Notes: generated by a model not told the origin, from the letters alone. 64,000 nt of DNA from Mycolicibacterium phocaicum (GCF_010731115.1 NZ_AP022616.1:5084001-5148000); one strand, 5' to 3'; shown: positions 28,501-36,829, numbered from the stretch's first letter. Numbers and translations are program-made.

Positions 28501-29114
28501 TGTTGGGCGACACGGCGTGCGGCAAGACCTCGGCGTTGCGGACGCTGTGCCGCGCGATCGTCGACCAGACCGATCCCGCGCAAACCCAGCTGCTGATCGT
28601 CGATTTCCGGCGATCGTTATTGGGGGTGGTGGAATCGCCGCACCTGTGCGGCTATGCGATGTCGGCCGTGACGACCGCCGCCGAGCTCGACGCGGCGCTG
28701 TCCCTGCTCACCGCCCGGCTGCCGGGCCCTGGCATCACTCAGCGGCAGTTGCGGGACCGGTCCTGGTGGTCCGGTCCCGAAATCCACGTCGTGGTCGACG
28801 ATTACGACCTGGTCGTGGGCGCCGCGGGAAATCCGTTGGGCCCCTTGCTCGACCTGTTGCCGCACGCCGCGGACATCGGGCTCCACGTCGTGGTCGCCCG
28901 CCGCTCCGGTGGTGCCGCACGCGCGATGTTCGACCCGCTGCTGTCGCGCATGCGGGACCTGGGCGCAACGGACATCGTCATGAGCACCAGCCCGGAAGAA
29001 GGGCCGCTGCTGGGCGCGGCACGGCCGATGACGCTGCCGCCCGGCCGGGCCGTCGTGGTGCGGCGCGGTCAACCTGACCAGCTGATCCAGATCGGCTGGA
29101 CCGAGCCGCCATGA
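25542..29114 (+). CDS. eccC4: ESX-4 FtsK/SpoIIIE ATPase EccC4
   Basis: 1190 residues, a fused EccCa/EccCb. Two TM helices lie at about 40-85 (LMLLAMAGMMVFYFRSG, FLLFPAMMVLSLVGSTVLG). Three ATPase domains follow with Walker A GATGSGKS (about 415), GGPRSGKS (about 733) and GDTACGKT (about 988). The first has Walker B LILVDFKGGATF; the third carries VVVDDYDL. EccC recognises substrates through its last ATPase domain and drives ESX export. The gene heads a plus-strand operon eccC4-(Rv3446c-like)-esxU-esxT. It overlaps the next gene by four bases (ATGA). Confidence 0.95.
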   Translation: MEFTRVARSPVVPVDAEDIEVRTPPQVPRLSSGNVVTRVAPVLMLLAMAGMMVFYFRSGSATGRNPMFLLFPAMMVLSLVGSTVLGSRGARRAGEIDADRREYLVYLDAIGECAERTAAEQHRVLHQNHPPPDTLWTLAGSERMWQRRWNDDDFTEIRVGIGERPLNTRLVPVPATGDGTTDPLTASALDRLLRTAATVPDVPVTVVVNRLRRIDVGGDDPRGQARAMACQLAMWHGPDQLKIAAVAGSAEWDWLKWLPHHYRSGVLSGQPLRFTDLGAVTAIAGCHLVVLVDSPAAAVFVDTDAVTLLVLGAPGTASTLPPCSTADVLTAAQAETCGRRVARYRLAVGADNARRHHDRTTFVGVDVAGDGWPIRPARHRLRVPIGTDDTGATVELDLKEPAEHGMGPHGLCIGATGSGKSEFLRTLTLGLISTHSPDELNLILVDFKGGATFLGFEQANHVAAVITNLAQEAHLVARMHDALAGELTRRQGLLRAAGNLSGIGDHRRARAAGADLPPLPALFIVVDEFSELLSQHPDFAELFVAIGRLGRSLGVHLLLASQRLDEGRLRGLDTHLSYRVCLKTFSAAESRAVIGVTDAHELPGTPGAGLLRTADGKLVRFHTAFVSGPVPQSHDERPVPRLFTVEAPVVTPDPPAGPTLMDTTLRRLTGRGARAHPVWLPPLTNSPALSELLAAGSEGGPLRVPIGLVDNPFQQRREPLVADLSGSGGHVAIVGGPRSGKSVALQTLLLGLAVTAPADGLSVYGLDLGDGALTALRQHPHVGTVAGRNEPELLRRIVSQLASLCRRRQDFRQQYGPEAPFPDSYGEVVLAVDGWATLRREFDALEEPITAMAAQGLSVGIHVVLTANRWAELRPMLKDHIGTRVELRLGDPSESEMDRRRAHLLTTCPPGRGLTRDGKEFVVARPELDRIATHQSPAPRIELLPQRVEYAALAATAERPPRYVIGVSEEDLQPFALDMSVDPYLILLGDTACGKTSALRTLCRAIVDQTDPAQTQLLIVDFRRSLLGVVESPHLCGYAMSAVTTAAELDAALSLLTARLPGPGITQRQLRDRSWWSGPEIHVVVDDYDLVVGAAGNPLGPLLDLLPHAADIGLHVVVARRSGGAARAMFDPLLSRMRDLGATDIVMSTSPEEGPLLGAARPMTLPPGRAVVVRRGQPDQLIQIGWTEPP

Positions 29115-30253
29115 CGGTTGTGGTGGTCGGACCGAACACGATCCGCGGGCCGGGAGACATCGACGCCGACCTGGTCTCGTCCGCTTTGGAGTGCGTCGAC
29201 GAACCGCTGGGCCTGCTGCGTGCGGCGGTCCTTCCCGCCCAACGCATCTGGCGCGACGTCATGGCCGCGGCGGCAGGCACCGCGTCGGCCATCACGGTGG
29301 TTTGCCCGACATGGTGGTCGCCGGCGAGGATCGAGCGAGTTCGGACGGCGGTCCCCACCAGCGTTTCTCACGTCGTCATAGAGCGCAGAACCGATGCCCT
29401 CCGAGCGGCCGGCGGCGAACCCGATTGCGCGGTCGTCGAACTGGGGGAGGACATCGTGACGATCTCCCGTCCCGGGGCGGCCGCGTCCGTCGTGCGACGC
29501 ACCGACAGCGCCACCGCCGAGGCCGTCATCGCGCGAACCACGTGGCACGGCCACGTGGTGATCGACGCGCCCATCGGCGTTCCCGGCGCTGCGCCCCTGG
29601 CCGCCGAAATGCAAGCACTGCTGCAGGATCAGGGCGTCCCGGCACAGATTCTGAGTTGCGACGATCTGCTCGACCAGGCCGACGAGGACAGCACCCGCAG
29701 CGCCGCAGCGACCCGTTCCCCGCGGGCGCGCATCGCGACTGCCTTCGCCGCGGCCGTCGCGGTCATCGGCGCTGGGGCACTGGGCCTGTCCAACAGAGAC
29801 GCCCCAGCGCCGCCCGTCGCCGCGGTCACAGACCCGGAGTTCACGTGGCTCGTGGAAGGCCGGGTGGCGGTGCAGATCCCGGTGCGCTGGACGGTCGACC
29901 GGGCGCTTGCGGGCGCGGGATCGGCTCGGCTGCAGATCATTTCGCCCAATGACCACGGGCAGGTCATCCACCTCACGCAATCGGTCGTGCCGCGGGAGCA
30001 GACGCTCGACGTGGCGGCAAGGTCGCTGCGGGAGGCTTCGACGAAGCTGCCCGACGGCGTCATCGTGGATTTCGAGGAGGCCGGCGTCAGTGCCGGACGC
30101 GCGGCCGTGCGGTACCGCGAGGTGCGCGGCGGGCGGACGGTCGAGTGGTCGGTGCTGCTCGACGGACCGGTCCGGATCGCCGTGGGGTGCCAGGGCGCCG
30201 CCGTTCAAGCGGCCTGTGACACCGCGATCCGCTCCGCGCGGCGCACCGATTGA
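29111..30253 (+). CDS. Type VII secretion-associated membrane protein (Rv3446c-like)
   Basis: 380 residues. The N-terminal half is soluble (TVVVVGPNTIRGPGDIDADL). A TM helix lies at about 215-233 (IATAFAAAVAVIGAGALGLS). The C-terminal periplasmic domain has FTWLVEGRVAVQIPVRWTVD, LQIISPNDHGQVIHLTQS and VRYREVRGGRTVEWSVLLDG. Position between eccC4 and esxU and domain layout match the ESX-4 conserved protein Rv3446c of M. tuberculosis. Its exact role in the translocon is unknown; it may occupy the place of EccE, which ESX-4 lacks. The ATG overlaps the eccC4 stop. Confidence 0.85.
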   Translation: MTVVVVGPNTIRGPGDIDADLVSSALECVDEPLGLLRAAVLPAQRIWRDVMAAAAGTASAITVVCPTWWSPARIERVRTAVPTSVSHVVIERRTDALRAAGGEPDCAVVELGEDIVTISRPGAAASVVRRTDSATAEAVIARTTWHGHVVIDAPIGVPGAAPLAAEMQALLQDQGVPAQILSCDDLLDQADEDSTRSAAATRSPRARIATAFAAAVAVIGAGALGLSNRDAPAPPVAAVTDPEFTWLVEGRVAVQIPVRWTVDRALAGAGSARLQIISPNDHGQVIHLTQSVVPREQTLDVAARSLREASTKLPDGVIVDFEEAGVSAGRAAVRYREVRGGRTVEWSVLLDGPVRIAVGCQGAAVQAACDTAIRSARRTD

Positions 30254-30327
30254 AAAAACCTGGGCGGCAATGGAACCGAATGCCGTCGGCAAACGTCTGA
30301 ACAATCAAACCCAATGGAGAGGAAATC

Positions 30328-30651
30328 ATGACAGCTCCGGAAAGTGGCGCTCTGACTACAGATTTCGATCTGATGACGGGCATCGCCGGCAAGGTCGATG
30401 TCCGCAACGAGGAGATTCGGGCCATGCTCGGCAATTTCATCGGTCAGATGACCGCCATCCCGCCGACGGTGTGGGGCGGCGCCGCGGCGACCAGATTCCA
30501 GGACGTGGTGAACCGGTGGAACGGCGAATCGATGAAACTGCATGCGTCACTGCAACGTATCGCCGAGACCATCCGGGCCAACGCGGCGGTGCTGAGCCAG
30601 GCCGCTGACGACCATGCCCAGCGCATCGGCGCCGCCGGCCACGCGATCTGA
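30328..30651 (+). CDS. esxU: WXG100 protein EsxU
   Basis: 107 residues. The helix-turn-helix hairpin carries the WGG form of the WXG motif in PTVWGGAAATRFQDVV. DFDLMTGIAGKVDVRNEEIR and the Ala-rich second helix agree with ESX-4 EsxU. ATG 30328 follows GGAGAGGAAATC. It should form a heterodimer with EsxT, encoded 13 bases downstream, and be exported through the ESX-4 translocon encoded just upstream. Confidence 0.93.
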   Translation: MTAPESGALTTDFDLMTGIAGKVDVRNEEIRAMLGNFIGQMTAIPPTVWGGAAATRFQDVVNRWNGESMKLHASLQRIAETIRANAAVLSQAADDHAQRIGAAGHAI

Positions 30652-30664
30652 CGGGACAACGCAC

Positions 30665-30961
30665 ATGCAACCGGCACTGTCGTACCACTTCGGCGAGATC
30701 GAGTTCGCCGTCCGCCAACAAATCCATGCCACCTCGGCACGGATGAACACGTCGCTGGAAGAGCTCCGGCACCTGGTGGCGCCACTGCAGCAGACCTGGA
30801 CCCGGGATGCGGCCGAGGCGTTCCAGGCCGAACAGGCCCGCTGGAATCAGTCGGCGGCCGCGCTCAACGACATCCTGCACAGCCTCGGCAACGCCGTCCG
30901 CGACGGCGCCGATGACATCGCGGCGACCGACCGGCGCGCGGCGGGCGACTGGGTCTTCTAG
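30665..30961 (+). CDS. esxT: WXG100-family protein EsxT
   Basis: 98 residues from ATG 30665. The turn reads TWTRDAAEAFQAEQ, so the WXG position is WTR, a feature it shares with the M. tuberculosis EsxT as I know it. The N-terminal MQPALSYHFGEIEFAVRQQI and C-terminal AVRDGADDIAATDRRAAGDW fit the family. It is the presumed partner of EsxU. The gene ends the ESX-4 operon and is followed at once by a strong terminator hairpin. Confidence 0.93.
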   Translation: MQPALSYHFGEIEFAVRQQIHATSARMNTSLEELRHLVAPLQQTWTRDAAEAFQAEQARWNQSAAALNDILHSLGNAVRDGADDIAATDRRAAGDWVF

Positions 30962-30975
30962 CCTCACCACAAGCC

Positions 30976-31022
30976 CTGTGTGGTCCCGCCCCCGGAGGAG
31001 AGCCGGGGGCGGGACCACACAG
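30976..31022 (+). terminator. 20-bp perfect hairpin after esxT
   Basis: The left arm 30976-30995 and right arm 31003-31022 are exact reverse complements over 20 bases, with loop AGGAGAG. It is very GC-rich, with CCGCCCCCGG at the top of the stem. It lies 14 bases after the esxT stop and marks the end of the ESX-4 operon. Confidence 0.8.
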
Positions 31023-31123
31023 TCATACCGCGCGCAGGGCCCAACTTGTGTCTTAGAACACCCAGGTCGACTACCCTGGCGGCCACGCAGGTGTGTATCC
31101 GACCTGCGAGGAGTGTGAGTGTC

Positions 31124-31409
31124 GTGGGAACCAGCCGCACCGAGGGGTCGCCGGCCGGCTCGACGCTGCGCGCGGTACACCAGCGGTTCGTCACCGGCGA
31201 GATCGACGCCCAGCACCTGGACCCCGCCGCCGTCCGTCCCGTCATCGCCGACAGCTGGCGCCGCAGCCTGGCCACGGGCGTGGACCCGGACCTGGGCGGC
31301 GCGCAGTTCACGCCCGTGGTACCCAAGACCCTGGACCAGCTCCGCGCCGAACAACCCATCGCCGCCGCGTTGCCGGTGATCCGGAAACTCCTGGTCGAGG
31401 ACGGGGCTT
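31124..31409 (+). pseudogene. GAF/winged-helix regulator of ethanolamine locus, 5' fragment
   Basis: About 95 residues from GTG 31124 (SD GAGGAG ten bases upstream; GTG 31115 is also in frame). It has LRAVHQRFVTGEIDAQHLDP, VRPVIADSWRRSLATGVDPD and LPVIRKLLVEDGA, the N-terminal part of GAF-domain transcription regulators. After GGGGCT at about 31409 the frame enters foreign sequence and stops at 31459. The rest of the protein resumes at about 34061. The GAF-domain stretch between the two parts (about 35-40 residues by comparison with intact relatives as I know them) is missing, so this is a disruption with local loss and not a clean insertion. The gene directly precedes the aldehyde dehydrogenase/eut operon and was presumably its regulator. 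Confidence 0.8.
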
Positions 31410-31430
31410 CAAATGATGGGACGAAAAGAA

Positions 31431-31769
31431 CTACGCGGCGTTGCGGTGGCGCGACTTGACGACGCTATCCGCTTCATCGAACAGGTCGACGTCGGCGTCA
31501 GTTGCGGCGCAGGTGGTGTTGAAGACCTTCACCGCCCACGCGTTGTGCTCAGCGTTGTCGAAATCCGAGTGCAACGATACGGTTGATTTCGACCCGTCGG
31601 TGAACGACGCGCTGACCCGAATTCGGCCTCCGTCCGGCGTCTTCAGGTGCGACTTCGAGCCGAACTTGTTCGGCTCGTCCGTAGCGCCCAGTGCAGCCTT
31701 CAGTAGGTGTTCGACGCGGTGCGCCGGAGCGCTGACATTCAAGATGTCGTATCGCATTGGGCTCACCAC
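31431..31769 (-). CDS. Small protein overlapping MuF toxin gene, candidate immunity
   Basis: 112 residues from GTG 31769; ATG 31757, after GGAAGGTGG, is an equally good start and gives MRYDILNVSAPAHRVEHLLK. It has mixed alpha/beta composition (RIRVSASFTDGSKSTVSLHS), is acidic in the second half (TDADVDLFDEADSV), and has no signal peptide or TM helix. It overlaps the 3' end of the MuF gene by seven bases, the usual arrangement for a toxin followed by its immunity gene. I do not recognise its family; the immunity role is inferred from position only. It ends about 20 bases before the phage/host junction. Confidence 0.6.
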   Translation of the reverse strand: MVSPMRYDILNVSAPAHRVEHLLKAALGATDEPNKFGSKSHLKTPDGGRIRVSASFTDGSKSTVSLHSDFDNAEHNAWAVKVFNTTCAATDADVDLFDEADSVVKSRHRNAA

Positions 31770-33316
31770 CTTCCAAATTCGCTGTCGTAGTCGCTGCCGA
31801 TGATCCGAATATACAACGAATCCCCACGTGAAACGATGTCCTGCATTACCTGCTCCATATCCGACCGTGCGATCCCAGAACGTGTCGCGTTGACGAACAC
31901 AGCAGGTGCACCCTGGTCGGCGTAGGCGTCAGCGACACGTTTGCCGAAGTTATCGATGTTGGCGCTGATCGATGCCTTGATTTCGGCCACGCGGCCGTCG
32001 ACCGCCATGTCCGGTGTCGTATCGCCCGTCCGCAGCACCGCGATGGAGGTGACGTTGTGGCCTTCGGCGAGCAGTTTGTCGACGACGACGCGTTCGTGAG
32101 CGTCGAACGGTTTACCGAACCGCTCATCGAGCCGTCCGGTAATGCGATTGGCTGCACGATACTGCTGCAGAGCGTTGATACGAGCCAGTACCTCGTCGAG
32201 TGAGCCGTCTGCGCTCTTCATCCGCCGACGCATGGCGTCGTCGAGTTCCCACTCCAAGCGACGCTCGTGGTCGTCGTCGGAGTATCCCTTGCCACCCTTT
32301 GGTGGCACTGTTGGCGGCGGCGATCCGCCGGGCCCGCCTGGATGCCCTTGTCTTCGCTCCGTGTCGCGCTTCTGGAAGCGCTTCGCGGTGGGCTCTTCGC
32401 CAGGCTGTGCTCCGCTGCCGCCGTTCTGGTCCTTGGCGATCGCGTCCATCTTGCGGCCGATGGCGCCGATCCCCTTGGTGCCGCGGCTGGCCTCGGCGTA
32501 GTCCTTTTCCCACTGCTGGACGTAATCCGGCGGGTCGTAGACCTGGCCGGGCCGGACCGCGACAGCGATGCACCTGCAGTTGTCGTGATACCGGTCCCCG
32601 CGGTCCTGATTACCGCGCAGCGTTCCAACGCTCTTGCGGGTATCCCCCACCTTGGCGCCTTGCCGTGCAGCCTGCTTTTCGTTGCGGTACACCGACCTGC
32701 GGTTGCGCGCTTCGGGCCGCGTCAGCTGGCCGGCGGCGATCATCCGTCGGTCGGCCACCGTGAGATCGACACCGCGACCCACTACCTGCTCGGCAGCCTC
32801 CTTCGAGGTGTACACGGCCCCGCGGGTGGCCAGCACCTTACAGAATCCGCACGCTGTCGCCGAGGCGTACCGCGCCCACAGCGTGCCCAGCTCTTCAGTG
32901 CCGCCGTCGCTGAACTCGAACCCGTACTCGGCTTCCAGATTGCGCAGCGCCGTCTGCCGGGACGCATCGAACACCATCCGCTTGACCGCTCCCGCGATCC
33001 GGTCCAGCGGTGGTGCGCTGCCAGGCGCGTTGAGCGCCCACGCGATCGTGCCCATGATCCGCTCGACCGGAATGTCGCCGTAAGGCTTCGCCTGAAACGG
33101 CGACTCCGGGAGCTGCTCGGTGTACTGCTGGGCCGTCACCATCGCCGCGCCCTGCAGGTACGGCGCCAGAATCTGCGGAAGCGCCGCCTCCAGGATGGCG
33201 CGAAACTCCGCCTGATCACCGTACTGTCGCCACAACTGCACCAGATCGCGGATCGGCAGGGCCACCAGGTCGACCAGGACCCCCTGTAGCGCCTGGGCGT
33301 CAGCCAGTAGCGGCAA
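31763..33316 (-). CDS. MuF-like phage head protein with C-terminal nuclease-like toxin domain
   Basis: 517 residues. Residues about 1-285 are a MuF/VG15-type minor head protein as in mycobacteriophages, with CGFC (ATACGFCKVLATRG) and the paired YHDNCRCIAVAVRPG. A Gly/Pro-rich linker lies at about 300-345. The C-terminal about 170 residues look like a PD-(D/E)xK nuclease of the CdiA-CT/tRNase type: HERVVVDKLLAEGHNVTSI, then Asp436 in TTPDMAV and Glu445/Lys447 in VAEIKAS, then APAVFVNA. MuF proteins fused to polymorphic toxins are a known class in temperate phages. It overlaps the portal frame by 17 bases upstream and the candidate immunity gene downstream. Intact reading frame; nuclease function is inferred from motifs. 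Confidence 0.75.
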   Translation of the reverse strand: MPLLADAQALQGVLVDLVALPIRDLVQLWRQYGDQAEFRAILEAALPQILAPYLQGAAMVTAQQYTEQLPESPFQAKPYGDIPVERIMGTIAWALNAPGSAPPLDRIAGAVKRMVFDASRQTALRNLEAEYGFEFSDGGTEELGTLWARYASATACGFCKVLATRGAVYTSKEAAEQVVGRGVDLTVADRRMIAAGQLTRPEARNRRSVYRNEKQAARQGAKVGDTRKSVGTLRGNQDRGDRYHDNCRCIAVAVRPGQVYDPPDYVQQWEKDYAEASRGTKGIGAIGRKMDAIAKDQNGGSGAQPGEEPTAKRFQKRDTERRQGHPGGPGGSPPPTVPPKGGKGYSDDDHERRLEWELDDAMRRRMKSADGSLDEVLARINALQQYRAANRITGRLDERFGKPFDAHERVVVDKLLAEGHNVTSIAVLRTGDTTPDMAVDGRVAEIKASISANIDNFGKRVADAYADQGAPAVFVNATRSGIARSDMEQVMQDIVSRGDSLYIRIIGSDYDSEFGRW

Positions 33317-34060
33317 CGGTGCGCCCAGCCAATCCCGCTACCTGCGAATCCGATTGCGCCGCATCGGAAGCGGGTCGTAGACCAGAAATCAGATCGGTCA
33401 CCGACGAACGCTGCCGCTCCCGCTCCAACTGGTCCTGTTCCTGCTGCGACAGGCCGATCCGGTCGTAGGTCACCGACGAATCCGGCGGCAACACCTGCGC
33501 CGCGATCAGCTTGGTGGCCTCATCCGCCGCTGCGGCGCGGGTTGGGGTCGACGCGTCGCGCCACTTCACACCCACCTGGCGGAACGCCTCGGGGTCGACG
33601 GACCCGTCACGCAGCAGTAGCGCCAGATACGCCACCTCGCGCCACGCCAGCCCGAACGACGTCTGCCGCCGCTCGGCGCGCTTCACCAGGCGGTACTCCT
33701 GCTGACGAATACTGTCCGCAGACGCCGGATTATCGGTAACGAATCCCAGATACGGTGCAGGCATTCCAGATTCGGCCGCCAACAGCTGCGAATACAGTTT
33801 CACCTGGTCGATATATGGCGTCGGCGGTGCCGGCCGGAACTCGTGCAGCTTCACCTCGACCGGTTCGCCGTTCTCGTCTACTTGCGGCGGAATGACATTC
33901 AGGCGGCCCTGCGTCGCAGAGAAACCCGCCTTGCGGTTCTCGGCGGCCGACTTGCCCTCCGACATGCCGAACACTTCGGGATCAGCATTGAGCGCCGACC
34001 ACTTCGGCGACGTGTAGAACTCGCGGTTCACCTCGAGCCCGGTCAGGGCGCGCAGCGCCG
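33300..34060 (-). pseudogene. Phage portal protein, C-terminal part
   Basis: About 250 residues remain. From LRALTGLEVNREFYTSPKWS onward the sequence matches siphophage portal proteins (SALNADPEVFGMSEGKSAAE, KLYSQLLAAESGMPAPYLGF, DSIRQQEYRLVKRAERRQTS), ending in AGLAGRTVAATG. Beyond about 34060 the frame reads through the antisense of the host regulator gene, so roughly the N-terminal half of the portal is gone. Portal proteins form the dodecameric DNA entry ring; this remnant cannot do so. It precedes the MuF gene as in phage genomes. Confidence 0.8.
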
Positions 34061-34990
34061 CGGGGCGAGGCCATGAACTTCGTGCCCGGCGCCAACTGGA
34101 GCGAGCGCAGCGCCGGCACCAACGCCCCGGGTACCGCACTGGCCCTGGACCGCGAACTGCAGATCCACGGCTCCGAGCACTTCGCCCGACTGGTGCAGCC
34201 CTGGACCTGCACCGCGGTGCCGGTGCACGACCCGACGACGGGCGAGCTCATCGGCTGCGTCGACCTCACCGGTGACAGCCAGATCGCCTCGGCCCAGACC
34301 CTCGGGCTGGTGCGCGCCACGGTGATGGCCATCGAGAACCACCTGGCGCTGCAGCGGCTGCTGCAGCCGGCGCCCACCCCGGTGACCATGGCCCGCCTGA
34401 CGGTGCTGGGTGGTGACCGGCCGCGCTGGGTGGCCACCGGCGACGACGGACAACCGCGCCAGCACACCCTCAGCGGCCGGCACGCCGACATCCTGGTCCT
34501 GCTGAGCCGTCATCCCGAGGGATTGAGCGCCGACCACCTCGCAATGTTGTTGGACGACAACGATCTTGACTCGGTCACCATCCGCGTCGAGATGTCCCGC
34601 CTGCGCCGGGTCATCGGCGCGCAGTACGTGGCGTCGCGGCCCTACCGGCTGCTCACCCCGATCGACAGCGACGTCGCCGACGTCTTCGCCGCGCTGCACC
34701 GCGGCGATGTCGATGCCGCACTGTCTCATTACACCGGTGCGCTGCTGCCGCAGTCGGTGTCACCCGCGATCGCCCGGCTGCGCACCGAGCTAGGGGAGAG
34801 CCTGCGCACCGCAGTGCTGTCGGCGTCGGCGGCCGGACACGTCGGGTTGTTGCGCCGGTGGCTCGCGCTGCCCGACGGCCGCGACGACCGGCACGGCTGG
34901 CAGTTACTCCGCAACCACCCGTCGGCGGACGCGGTGGTGCGGGCGCAGGCGGTCGGGCACCTGGCGGGGCTCGACGCCGACCTCGGCTGA
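34061..34990 (+). pseudogene. GAF/winged-helix regulator, 3' fragment
   Basis: About 308 residues in frame (ATG 34073 is internal: MNFVPGANWSERSAGTNAPG). The GAF C-terminal half (HGSEHFARLVQPWTCTAVPV, GELIGCVDLTGDSQIASAQT) is followed by a winged-helix region (RHADILVLLSRHPEGLSADH, VTIRVEMSRLRRVIGAQYVA) and an alpha-helical C-terminal domain. The N-terminal part lies at 31124-31409 across the phage fragment. Translation from ATG 34073 could still yield a DNA-binding product without its sensor N-terminus, so residual activity cannot be excluded. Confidence 0.8.
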
Positions 34991-35015
34991 CCCCGGTTCC
35001 AGCACGTTCAAACGA

Positions 35016-35030
35016 TGCAACTGTGTTGCA
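35016..35030. promoter_or_regulatory. Inverted repeat upstream of aldehyde dehydrogenase
   Basis: TGCAAC-TGT-GTTGCA, a perfect dyad with 6-bp arms, lies 70 bases before the ATG of the aldehyde dehydrogenase and just downstream of the regulator gene. It is a candidate binding site for the (now broken) GAF regulator or for another activator of the ethanolamine operon. Confidence 0.45.
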
Positions 35031-35100
35031 ACCCACTTCTGCGTACCGTTAGTGACCAGCAGCACACCTGTGTTAGTCACCCATTGCGAGGAGTGAACCC

Positions 35101-36624
35101 ATGACTGTTTACGCGCGTCCCGGTGCCGAGGGTTCGGTGATGACCTACCCGGCCCGCTATGACAACTTCATCGGCGGCGAGTGGGTGGCACCCGCTGCCG
35201 GACGCTACTTCGAAAACCGTACCCCGGTGACGGGTGAGGTGTTCATCGAGATTGCCCGCTCGGACGAATCCGACATCGAGAAGGCGCTGGACGCCGCGCA
35301 CGCCGCCGCGCCCGCCTGGGGCAAGACGTCGCCGGCTGCCCGCGCCCGCGTCCTCAATCTCATCGCCGACCGCATGGAGCAGAACCTCGAGGCCATCGCC
35401 GTCGCCGAGTCGTGGGACAACGGCAAGCCGGTCCGCGAGACCCTGAACGCCGACATCCCGCTGGCCGTCGACCACTTCCGCTACTTCGCGGGCGTGCTGC
35501 GGGCCCAGGAAGGTTCGATCTCCGAGATCGACGACGACACCGTCGCCTACCACTTCCACGAGCCGCTCGGCGTCGTCGGCCAGATCATCCCGTGGAACTT
35601 CCCGATCCTGATGGCCGTCTGGAAGCTGGCCCCCGCGCTGGCCGCCGGCAACGCCATCGTGCTCAAGCCCGCCGAGCAGACCCCGGCGTCGATCATGTAC
35701 CTGTTCTCGCTCATCGGCGACCTGCTGCCGCCGGGTGTTGTCAACGTGGTCAACGGCTTTGGCGTCGAGGCCGGCAAGCCACTCGCCTCGAGCAACCGCA
35801 TCGCCAAGATCGCCTTCACCGGTGAGACCACCACCGGCCGGCTGATCATGCAGTACGCCAGCCAGAACCTGATCCCGGTCACCCTGGAGCTGGGCGGCAA
35901 GAGCCCCAACATCTTCTTCAGCGACATCATGGCCGCCGAGGACGACTTCCAGGACAAGGCGCTCGAAGGCTTCACGATGTTCGCGCTGAACCAGGGCGAG
36001 GTCTGCACCTGCCCGTCGCGCAGCCTCATCCAGGCCGACATCTTCGACGAGTTCCTGGCGCTGGCCGCCATCCGTACCAAGGCCGTCCGCCAGGGTGACC
36101 CGCTGGACACCGAGACGATGATCGGCGCGCAGGCCTCCAACGACCAGCTCGAGAAGATCCTGTCCTACATCGAGATCGGCAAATCCGAAGGGGCGCAGCT
36201 GATCACCGGTGGTGAGCGGGCCGAGCTCGGCGGCGACCTCAACGGCGGCTACTACGTGACGCCGACAGTGTTCTCCGGCCACAACGGCATGCGGATCTTC
36301 CAGGAGGAGATCTTCGGGCCGGTGCTGTCGGTGACGTCGTTCAAGGACTACGACGATGCCATCTCGATCGCCAACAACACCCTGTACGGCCTGGGCGCCG
36401 GCGTGTGGTCGCGCAACGGCAACGTCGCCTACCGGGCGGGCCGGGACATCAAGGCCGGTCGCGTGTGGACCAACTGCTATCACATGTACCCCGCGCACGC
36501 CGCGTTCGGCGGCTACAAGCAGTCCGGCATCGGCCGGGAGAACCACAAGATGATGCTGGACCACTACCAGCAGACGAAGAACCTGCTCGTCTCGTACTCG
36601 ACGAAGGCTCAGGGCTTCTTCTGA
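35101..36624 (+). CDS. NAD-dependent aldehyde dehydrogenase (acetaldehyde type)
   Basis: 507 residues. NAD-binding and catalytic motifs are [50 protein letters not shown] with the general-base Glu, and the catalytic Cys in [13 protein letters not shown]. The double-Cys CTC motif is typical of the AcoD/ExaC acetaldehyde dehydrogenase group. It oxidises aldehydes to acids with NAD+; in this setting the substrate is probably the acetaldehyde released from ethanolamine by EutBC. ATG 35101 follows GCGAGGAGTGAACCC. A strong terminator follows, so it is probably transcribed separately from eat-eutBC. Confidence 0.93.
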   Translation: MTVYARPGAEGSVMTYPARYDNFIGGEWVAPAAGRYFENRTPVTGEVFIEIARSDESDIEKALDAAHAAAPAWGKTSPAARARVLNLIADRMEQNLEAIAVAESWDNGKPVRETLNADIPLAVDHFRYFAGVLRAQEGSISEIDDDTVAYHFHEPLGVVGQIIPWNFPILMAVWKLAPALAAGNAIVLKPAEQTPASIMYLFSLIGDLLPPGVVNVVNGFGVEAGKPLASSNRIAKIAFTGETTTGRLIMQYASQNLIPVTLELGGKSPNIFFSDIMAAEDDFQDKALEGFTMFALNQGEVCTCPSRSLIQADIFDEFLALAAIRTKAVRQGDPLDTETMIGAQASNDQLEKILSYIEIGKSEGAQLITGGERAELGGDLNGGYYVTPTVFSGHNGMRIFQEEIFGPVLSVTSFKDYDDAISIANNTLYGLGAGVWSRNGNVAYRAGRDIKAGRVWTNCYHMYPAHAAFGGYKQSGIGRENHKMMLDHYQQTKNLLVSYSTKAQGFF

Positions 36625-36668
36625 TGAGCGCGCGCGTGAGGAAACCACGCGCGTAGCTCCCACGAACC

Positions 36669-36707
36669 GCGAGCGCCCGCGTACCCCCCGAATGCGCGGG
36701 CGCTCGC
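36669..36707 (+). terminator. Intrinsic terminator after aldehyde dehydrogenase
   Basis: The arms 36669-36681 (GCGAGCGCCCGCG) and 36695-36707 are exact reverse complements over 13 bases, followed by the T-rich stretch TTCCGTTTCT. A second, weaker hairpin with arms CGCGCGTG/CACGCGCG lies just upstream (about 36629-36654). Confidence 0.8.
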
Positions 36708-36829
36708 TTCCGTTTCTCGGTCGACGCATCTCGAATGCGTACGGCGACAAATCAATTCAGGCCGGCACCAGATGACTCCTGGGGGCAGGCCAGTTCGGCA
36801 TTCCGCCATCCCATTTTCAGGAGTTCCCA

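Larger units (their letters stand above)
31410..34060. mobile_element. Phage head-gene fragment inserted in regulator gene
   Basis: About 2.65 kb that interrupts the GAF regulator. All three genes are on the minus strand: portal (C-terminal part), MuF-like head protein with a C-terminal nuclease-like domain, and a small overlapping gene. Base composition is visibly less GC-rich than the flanks and codon use differs. No integrase, no terminase and no direct repeats at the junctions (about 31405-31430 and 34050-34070) were seen, so it is not a normal prophage integration. Junction positions are accurate to roughly 15 bases. Confidence 0.75.

Noticed and set aside
31400-34075. Classical prophage attL/attR around the phage fragment
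   Set aside because: No direct repeat longer than five bases joins the two junctions and there is no integrase; host sequence is missing between them.
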